Source of the DNA: Closterium sp. NIES-65
Lineage: Eukaryota > Streptophyta > Zygnematophyceae > Desmidiales > Closteriaceae
Direction: 5' to 3'
Assembly: GCA_948144175.1 (NCBI GenBank)
Contig: CANXME010002072.1
Span: 434,001-498,000 of the forward strand
Length of the DNA: 64,000 nt
Shown in pieces: positions 55,801-64,000 of the stretch (position 1 is its first letter; the number at the start of each line of letters is the position of its first letter). Made by a program: the position numbers and the translations under genes. The notes beneath the pieces were generated by a model. That model had not been told where the DNA came from, made no database searches, and saw nothing but the letters and a program-made list of their open reading frames with translations.

Positions 55801-58800
55801 GCACACGCTAGACCCTTGTTCTTGCAATTTTGCACATGTTAGGCCCTTGTTCTTGCTATTTTGCACACGCTAGGCCCTTGTTCTTGCGATTTTGCACACG
55901 CTAGGCCCTTGTTCTTGCAATTTTGCACTCGCAAGGCCCTTGTTCTTGCAATTTTGCACACGCTAGGCCCTTGTTCTTGCAATTTTGCACATGCTAGGCC
56001 CTTGTTCCTGCAATTTTGCACACGCTAGGCCCTTGTTCTTGAAATTTTGCACACGCTATGCCCTTGTTCTTGCAATTTTGCACATGCTAGGCCCTTGTTC
56101 TTGCAATTTCGCACTCGTTAGGCCCTTGTTCTTGAAAGCTTGCCTACGCTAGGCCCTTGTTCTTGCAATTTTGCACACGTTAGGCCCTTGTTCTTTCAAT
56201 TTTGCACATGCTAGACCCTTGTTCTTGCAATTTTGCACATGCTAGGCCCTTGTTATTGCAATTTTGCACTCGCAAGGCCCTTGTTCTTGCAATTTTACAC
56301 ACGCTAGGTCCTTGTTCTCGCAGTTTTGTACACGCTAGGCCCTTGTTCTTGCAATTTTGCACACGCTAGGCCCTTGTTCTTGCAATTTTGCACACGCTAG
56401 ACCCTTGTTTTTGCAATTTTGCAGACGCTAGGCCCTTGTTCTTGCAATTTTGCACTTGCTAGGCCCTTGTTCTTGCAATTTTGCACACGCTAGGCGCTTG
56501 TTCTTGCAATTTTGCACACGCTAGGCCCTTGTTCTTGCAATTTTGCACACCCTAGGCCCTTGCTCTTGCAATTTTGCACACGCTAGGCCCTTGTTCTTGC
56601 AATTTTGCACACGCTATGCCCTTGTTCTTGCAATTTTTCACACGCTAGGCCCTTGTTCTTGCAATTTTGCACTCGCTAGGCCCTTGTTCTTGAAAGTTTG
56701 CGTACGCTAGGCCCTTGTTCTTGCAATTTTGCACACGTTAGGCCCTTGTTCTTTCAATTTTGCACATGCTAGACCCTTGTTCTTGCAATTTTGCACACGC
56801 TAGGCCCTTGTTCTTGCTATTTTGCACACGCTAGGCCCCTGTTCTTGCGATTTTGCACTCGCTAGGTCCTTGTTCTTGCGATTTTGTACACGCTAGGCCC
56901 TTGTTCTTGCAATTTTGCACTCGCTAGGCCCTTGTTCTTGCAATTTTGCACACGCTAGGCCCTTGTTCTTGCAATTTTGCACACGCTAGGCTCTTGTTCT
57001 TGCAATTTTGCACACGCTAGGCCCTTGTTCTTGCAATTTTGCACACGCTATGCCCTTGTTCTTGCAACTTTGCACTCGCTAGACCCTTGTTATTGAAATT
57101 TCGCATACGCTAGGCCCTTGTTCTTGCAATTTTGCACACGTTAGGCCCTTGTTCTTTCAATTTTGCACCCGCTAGGCCCTTGTTCTTGCAAATTTGCACT
57201 CGCTAGGCCCTTGATCTTGCAATTTTGCACATGCTAGGCCCTTGTTCTTGCAATTTCGCACACGCTAGGCCTTTGTTCTTGCAAATTTGCACACGCTAGG
57301 CCCTTGTTCTTGCAATTTTGCACATGCTAGGCCCTTGTTCTTGCAATTTTGCACACGCCTGGCCCTTGTTCTTGCAATTTTGCACACGCTAGGCGCTTGT
57401 TCTTGCAGTTTTGCACATGCTAGGCCCTTGTTCTTGCAATTTTGCACACGCTAGGCCCTTGTTCTTGCAATTTTGCACACGCTAGGCCCTTGTTCTTGCA
57501 ATTTTGCACACGCTAGGCCCTTGTTCTTGCAATTTTGCACACGCTAGGCCCTTGTTCTTGCAATTTTGCACACGCTAGGCCCATGTTCTTGCAATTTTGC
57601 ACATGCTAGACCCTTGTTCTTGCAATTTTGCACACGCTAGGCCCTTGTTCTTGCAATTTTGCACACGCTAGGCCCTTGTTCTTGCAATTTTGCAGACGCA
57701 AGGCCCTTGTTCTTGCAATTTTGCACATGCTAGGCGCTTGTTCTTGCAATTTTGCACACGCTAGGCCCTTGTTCTTGCAATTTTGCACTCGCTAGGCACT
57801 TATTCTTGCAATTTTGCACACGCTAGGCGCTTGTTCTTGCAATTTTGCACAGGCTAGGCGCTTGTTCTTGCAATTTTGCAGACGCTAGGCCCTTGTTCTT
57901 GCAATTTTGCACTCGCTAGGCCCTTGTTCTTGCAATTTTGCACACGCTAGGCGCTTGTTCTTGCAATTTTGCACACGCTAGGACCTCGTTCTTGCAATTT
58001 TGCATACGCTAGGCCCTTGTTCTTGCAATTTTGCACATGATAGGCCCTTGTTCTTGCAATTTTGCACACGCTAGACCCTTGTTCTTGCAATTTTGCACAT
58101 GTTAGGCCCTTGTTCTTGCTATTTTGCACACGCTAGGCCCTTGTTCTTGCGATTTTGCACACGCTAGGCCCTTGCTCTTGCAATTTTGCACTCGCAAGGC
58201 CCTTGTTCTTGCAATTTTGCACACGCTAGGCCCTTGTTCTTGCAATTTTGCACATGCTAGGCCCTTGTTCTTGCAATTTTGCACACGCTAGGCCCTTGTT
58301 CTTGCAATTTTGCACACGCTATGCCCTTGTTCTTGCAATTTTGCACATGCTAGGCCCTTGTTCTTGCAATTTCGCACTCGTTAGGCCCTTGTTCTTGAAA
58401 GCTTGCCTACGCTAGGCCCTTGTTCTTGCAATTTTGCACACGCTAGGCCCTTGTTCTTGCAATTTTGCACACGCTAGGCCCTTGTTCTTGCAATTTTGCA
58501 CATGCTAGACCCTTGTTCTTGCAATTTTGCACACGCTAGGCCCTTGTTCTTGCAATTTTGCACACGCTAGGCCCTTGTTCTTGCTATTTTGCAGACGCTA
58601 GGCCCTTGTTCTTGCAATTTTGCACATGCTAGGCGCTTGTTCTTGCAATTTTGCACACGCTAGGCCCTTGTTCTTGCAATTTTGCACTCGCTAGGCACTT
58701 GTTCTTGCAATTTTGCACACGCTAGGCGCTTGTTCTTGCAATTTTGCACAGGCTAGGCGCTTGTTCTTGCAATTTTGCAGACGCTAGGCCCTTGTTCTTG

Positions 58801-61800
58801 CAATTTTGCACTCGCTAGGCCCTTGTTCTTGCAATTTTGCACACGCTAGGCGCTTGTTCTTGCATTTTTGCACACGCTAGGACCTCGTTCTTGCAATTTT
58901 GCATACGCTAGGCCCTTGTTCTTGCAATTTTGCACATGATAGGCCCTTGTTCTTGCAATTTTGCACACGCTAGACCCTTGTTCTTGCAATTTTGCACATG
59001 TTAGGCCCTTGTTCTTGCTATTTTGCACACGCTAGGCCCTTGTTCTTGCGATTTTGCACACGCTAGGCCCTTGTTCTTGCAATTTTGCACTCGCAAGGCC
59101 CTTGTTCTTGCAATTTTGCACACGCTAGGCCCTTGTTCTTGCAATTTTGCACATGCTAGGCCCTTGTTCCTGCAATTTTGCACACGCTAGGCCCTTGTTC
59201 TTGAAATTTTGCACACGCTATGCCCTTGTTCTTGCAATTTTGCACATGCTAGGCCCTTGTTCTTGCAATTTCGCACTCGTTAGGCCCTTGTTCTTGAAAG
59301 CTTGCCTACGCTAGGCCCTTGTTCTTGCAATTTTGCACACGTTAGGCCCTTGTTCTTTCAATTTTGCACATGCTAGACCCTTGTTCTTGCAATTTTGCAC
59401 ATGCTAGGCCCTTGTTATTGCAATTTTGCACTCGCAAGGCCCTTGTTCTTGCAATTTTGCACACGCTAGGTCCTTGTTCTCGCGGTTTTGTACACGCTAG
59501 GCCCTTGTTCTTGCAATTTCGCACACGCTAGGCCCTTGTTCTTGCAATTTTGCACACGCTAGACCCTTGTTTTTGCAATTTTGCAGACGCTTGGCCCTTG
59601 TTCTTGCAATTTTGCACTTGCTAGGCCCTTGTTCTTGCAATTTTGCACACGCTAGGCGCTTGTTCTTGCAATTTTGCACACGCTAGGCCCTTGTTCTTGC
59701 AATTTTGCAGACGCTAGGCCCTTGTTCTTGCAATTTTGCACACGCTATGCCCTTGTTCTTGCAATTTTGCACATGATAGGCCCTTGTTCTTGTTATTTTG
59801 CACTCGCTAGGCCCTTGTTCTTGCAATTTTGCACACGCTAGGCCCTTGTTTTTGCTATTTTGCACACGCTAGGCCCTTGTTCTTGTGATTTTGCACTCGC
59901 TAGGCCCTTGTTCTTGCAATTTTGCACTCGCTAAGCCCTTGTTCTTGCAATTTTGCACACGCTAGGCCCTTGTTCTTGCAATTTTGCACACGCTAGGCCC
60001 TTGTTCTTGCAATTTTGCACATGCTAGGCCCTTGTTCTTGCAATTTTGCACTCGCTAGGCCCTTGTTCTTGAAAGTTTGCGTACGCTAGGCCCTTGTTCT
60101 TGCAATTTTGCACACGTTAGGCCCTTGTTCTTTCAATTTTGCACCCGCTAGGCCTTTGTTCTTGCAGTTTTGCACACACTAGGCCCTTGTTCTTGCTATT
60201 TTGCACACGCCTGGCCCTTGTTCTTGCAATTTTGCACACGCTAGGCGCTTGTTCTTGCAATTTTGCACACGCTAGCACCTCGTTCTTGCAATTTTGCACA
60301 CGCTAGGCCCTTGTTCTTGCAATTTTGCACATGATAGGCCCTTGTTCTTGCAATTTTGCACACGCTAGACCCTTGTTCTTGCAATTTTGCACATGTTAGG
60401 CCCTTGTTCTTGCTATTTTGCACACGCTAGGCCCTTGTTCTTGCGATTTTGCACACGCTAGGCCCTTGTTCTTGCAATTTTGCACTCGCAAGGCCCTTGT
60501 TCTTGCAATTTTGCACACGCTAGGCCCTTGTTCTTGCAAATTTGCACACGCTAGGCCCTTGTTCTGGCAATTTTGCACACGCTATGCCCTTGTTCTTGCA
60601 ATTTTGCACATGCTAGGCCCTTGTTCTTGCAATTTCGCACTCGCTAGGCCCTCGTTCTTGAAAGTTTGCGTACGCTAGGCCCTTGTTCTTGCAATTTTGA
60701 ACACGTTAGGCCCTTGTTCTTTCAATTTTGCACATGCTAGACTCTTGTTCTTGCAATTTTGCACATGCTAGGCCCTTGTTCTTGCAATTTTGCACACGCT
60801 AGGTCCTTGTTCTCGCGATTTTGTACACGCTAGGCCCTTGTTCTTGCAAATTTGCACACGCTAGGCCCTTGTTCTTGCAATTTTGCACACGCTATGCCCT
60901 TGTTCTTGCAATTTTGCACACGCTAGGTTCTTGTTCTTGCAATTTTGCACACGCTAGGCCCTTGTTCTTGCAACTTTGCACACGTTAGGCCCTTGTTCTT
61001 GCAATTTTGCACACGTTAGGCCCTTGTTCTTTCAATTTTGCACATGCTAGACCCTTGTTCTTGCAATTTTGCACACGCTAGGCCCTTGTTCTTGCAATTT
61101 TGCACATGCTAGGCCCTTGATCTTGCTATTTTGCACACGATAGGCCCTTGTTCTTGCTATTTTGCACACGCTAGGCCCTTGTTCTTGCATTTTTGCACAC
61201 GCTAGGTCTTTGTTCTTGCAATTTTGCACACGCTAGGCCTTTGTTCTTGCATATTTGCACACGCTAGGCCCTTGTTCTTGCAGTTTTGCACATGCTAGGC
61301 CCTTGTTCTTGCAATTTTGCACACGCTAGGCCCTTGTTCTTGCAATTTTGCACACGCTAGGCGCTTGTTCTTGCGATTTTGCACACGCTAGGCCCTTGTT
61401 CTTGCAATTTTGCACACGCTAGGCCCTTGTTCTTGCTATTTTGCACATGCTAGGCCCTTGTTCTTGCGATTTTGCACACGCTAGGCCCTTGTTCTTGCAA
61501 TTTCGCACTCGCTAGGCCCTTGTTCTTGCAATTTTGCACACGCTAGACGCTTGTTCTTGCAATTTTGCACACGCTAGGCCCTTGTTCTTGCGATTTTGCA
61601 GACGCTAGGCCCTTGTTCTTGCAATTTTGCACACGCTATGCCCTTGTTCTTGCAATTTTGCACATGGTAGGCCCTTGTTCTTGCAATTTTGCACTCGCTA
61701 GGCCCTTGTTCTTGCAATTTTGCACACGCTAGGCCCTTGTTTTTGCTATTTTGCACACGCTAGGCCCTTGTTCTTGCGATTTTGCACTCGCTAGGCCCTT

Positions 61801-64000
61801 GTTCTTGCAATTTTGCACTCGCTAAGCCCTTGTTCTTGCAATTTTGCACACACTAGGCCCTTGTTCTTGCAATTTTGCACACGCTATGCCGTTGTTCTTG
61901 CAATTTTGCACATGCTAGGCCCTTGTTCTTGCAATTTTGCACTCGCAAGGCCCTTGTTCTTGAAAGTTTGCGTACGCTAGGCCCTTGTTCTTGCAATTTT
62001 GCACACGTTAGGCCCTTGTTCTTTCAATTTTGCACCCGCTAGGCCCTTGTTCTTGCAAATTTGCACTCGCTAGGCCCTTATTCTTGCAATTTTGCACACG
62101 CTAGGCCTTTGTTCTTGCAGTTTTGCACACACTAGGCCCTTGTTCTTGCTATTTTGCACACGCCTGGCCCTTGTTCTTGCAATTTTACACACGCTAGGCG
62201 CTTGTTCTTGCAATTTTAAACACGCTAGGCCTTTGTTCTTGCAGTTTTACACACACTAGGACCTCGTTCTTGCAATTTTGCACACGCTAGGCCCTTGTTC
62301 TTGCAATTTTGCACATGATAGGCCCTTGTTCTTGCAATTTTGCACACGCTAGACCCTTGTTATTGCAATTTTGCACAGGTTAGGCCATTGTTCTTGCTAT
62401 TTTGCACACGCTAGGCCCTTGTTCTTGCGATTTTGCACACGCTAGGCCCTTGTTCTTGCAATTTTGCACTCGCAAGGCCCTTGTTCTTGCAATTTTGCAC
62501 ACGCTAGGCCCTTGTTCTTGCAATTTTGCACACGCTAGGCCCTTATTCTTGCAATTTTGCACACGCTAGGCCCTTGTTCTTGCAATTTTGCACATGCTAG
62601 GCCCTTGTTCTTGCAATTTTGCACACGCTAGGCCCATGTTCTTGCGATTTTGCACATGCTAGACCCTTGTTCTTGCAATTTTGCACACGCTAGGCCCTTG
62701 TTCTTGCAATTTTGCACACGCTAGGCCCTTGTTCTTGCAATTTTGCAGACGCAAGGCCCTTGTTCTTGCAATTTTGCACATGCTAGGCGCTTGTTCTTGC
62801 AATTTTGCACACGCTAGGCCCTTGTTCTTGCAATTTTGCACTCGCTAGGCACTTATTCTTGCAATTTTGCACACGCTAGGCGCTTGTTCTTGCAATTTTG
62901 CACAGGCTAGGCGCTTGTTCTTGCAATTTTGCAGACGCTAGGCCCTTGTTCTTGCAATTTTGCACTCGCTAGGCCCTTGTTCTTGCAATTTTGCACACGC
63001 TAGGCGCTTGTTCTTGCAATTTTGCACACGCTAGGACCTCGTTATTGCATTTTGCATACGCTAGGCCCTTGTTCTTGCAATTTTGCACATGATAGGCCCT
63101 TGTTCTTGCAATTTTGCACACGCTAGACCCTTGTTCTTGCAATTTTGCACATGTTAGGCCCTTGTTCTTGCTATTTTGCACACGCTAGGCCCTTGTTCTT
63201 GCGATTTTGCACACGCTAGGCCCTTGCTCTTGCAATTTTGCACTCGCAAGGCCCTTGTTCTTGCAATTTTGCACACGCTAGGCCCTTGTTCTTGCAATTT
63301 TGCACATGCTAGGCCCTTGTTCTTGCAATTTTGCACACGCTAGGCCCTTGTTCTTGCAATTTTGCACACGCTATGCCCTTGTTCTTGCAATTTTGCACAT
63401 GCTAGGCCCTTGTTCTTGCAATTTCGCACTCGTTAGGCCCTTGTTCTTGAAAGCTTGCCTACGCTAGGCCCTTGTTCTTGCAATTTTGCACACGTTAGGC
63501 CCTTGTTCTTTCAATTTTGCACATGCTAGACCCTTGTTCTTGCAATTTTGCACATGCTAGGCCCTTGTTATTGCAATTTTGCACTCGCAAGGCCCTTGTT
63601 CTTGCAATTTTGCACACGCTAGGTCCTTGTTCTCGCGGTTTTGTACACGCTAGGCCCTTGTTCTTGCAATTTCGCACACGCTAGGCCCTTGTTCTTGCAA
63701 TTTTGCACACGCTAGACCCTTGTTTTTGCAATTTTGCAGACGCTTGGCCCTTGTTCTTGCAATTTTGCACTTGCTAGGCCCTTGTTCTTGCAATTTTGCA
63801 CACGCTAGGCGCTTGTTCTTGCAATTTTGCACACGCTAGGCCCTTGTTCTTGCAATTTTGCAGACGCTAGGCCCTTGTTCTTGCAATTTTGCACACGCTA
63901 TGCCCTTGTTCTTGCAATTTTGCACATGATAGGCCCTTGTTCTTGTTATTTTGCACTCACTAGGCCCTTGTTCTTGCAATTTTGCACACGCTAGGCCCTT
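52864..64000. repeat. 31-bp satellite array, about 359 copies, continues beyond window
   Basis: Consensus CGCTAGGCCCTTGTTCTTGC plus AATTTTGCACA, 31 bp, with scattered substitutions and almost no length change (one base lost near 63050). Starts in mid-unit straight after the 182-bp satellite. Larger blocks are duplicated at multiples of 31: offsets of 434 bp (54568/55002), 2263 bp (55002/57265, 55684/57947), 899 bp (57947/58846) and 1891 bp (59683/61574). Minus-strand reading frames of 31 codons per three units arise because the unit rarely contains stops; they are not genes. Confidence 0.97.

Noticed and set aside
52864..64000. Dozens of about 60-codon minus-strand reading frames with a Lys/Cys-rich repeat
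   Set aside because: They follow the 31-bp satellite periodicity exactly and start and stop wherever a unit variant creates a codon.

Overview
The window looks like nuclear DNA of a streptophyte, most likely a GC-rich charophyte green alga; a zygnematophyte such as Closterium is my best guess, but only from general character. Reasons: host genes with many short GC-rich introns (donors often GTGCGC/GTGCGT or GTGAGC), a plant-type EXO70, an RLCK-VII cytoplasmic kinase (a land-plant/streptophyte family), Ty1/copia elements primed by initiator-Met tRNA, and long satellite arrays. Nothing bacterial or organellar is visible.

Layout. 1-6840: Ty1/copia element A (+ strand, 5' end outside the window), itself interrupted by a complete 377-bp TRIM-type mini LTR element (2200-2576, - strand). 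6841-9460: remnant of a Ty3/gypsy element (- strand) into whose pol region element A jumped. 9981-21050: host gene EXO70 (+), 15 or so exons; its sixth intron holds a 5.2-kb array of 209 copies of a 25-bp unit that copies the exon 6/5' splice site junction. 21977-24730: RBBP5/Swd1-like WD40 subunit of COMPASS (-). 25377-28196: RLCK-VII/PBL-like protein kinase (+), divergently transcribed from RBBP5. From 28672 onward the window is repetitive: a 181-bp satellite split by three copia elements (B 29599-36959, +; C 37392-44570, -; D 45070-47412, -, 5' truncated), then a 182-bp satellite with a 728-bp higher-order period (47413-52863), then a 31-bp satellite that runs off the right edge (52864-64000).

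The three host genes are unrelated housekeeping/signalling genes (exocytosis, H3K4 methylation, receptor signalling) and do not form a system. All autonomous-type elements seen here are disabled, although element C and the TRIM have identical LTRs and must be young.

The most unusual signal is that at three separate introns in two adjacent host genes (EXO70 introns after 12203 and 20609; kinase intron after 26639) a tandem array begins exactly at the 5' splice site and each repeat unit copies the end of the exon together with the donor GT. This amounts to iterated splice donors (210, 4 and 8) and suggests a recurrent mechanism that amplifies exon-intron junctions. The TRIM with a tRNA-like Pol III promoter across its LTR/primer-site boundary is the second most interesting object.
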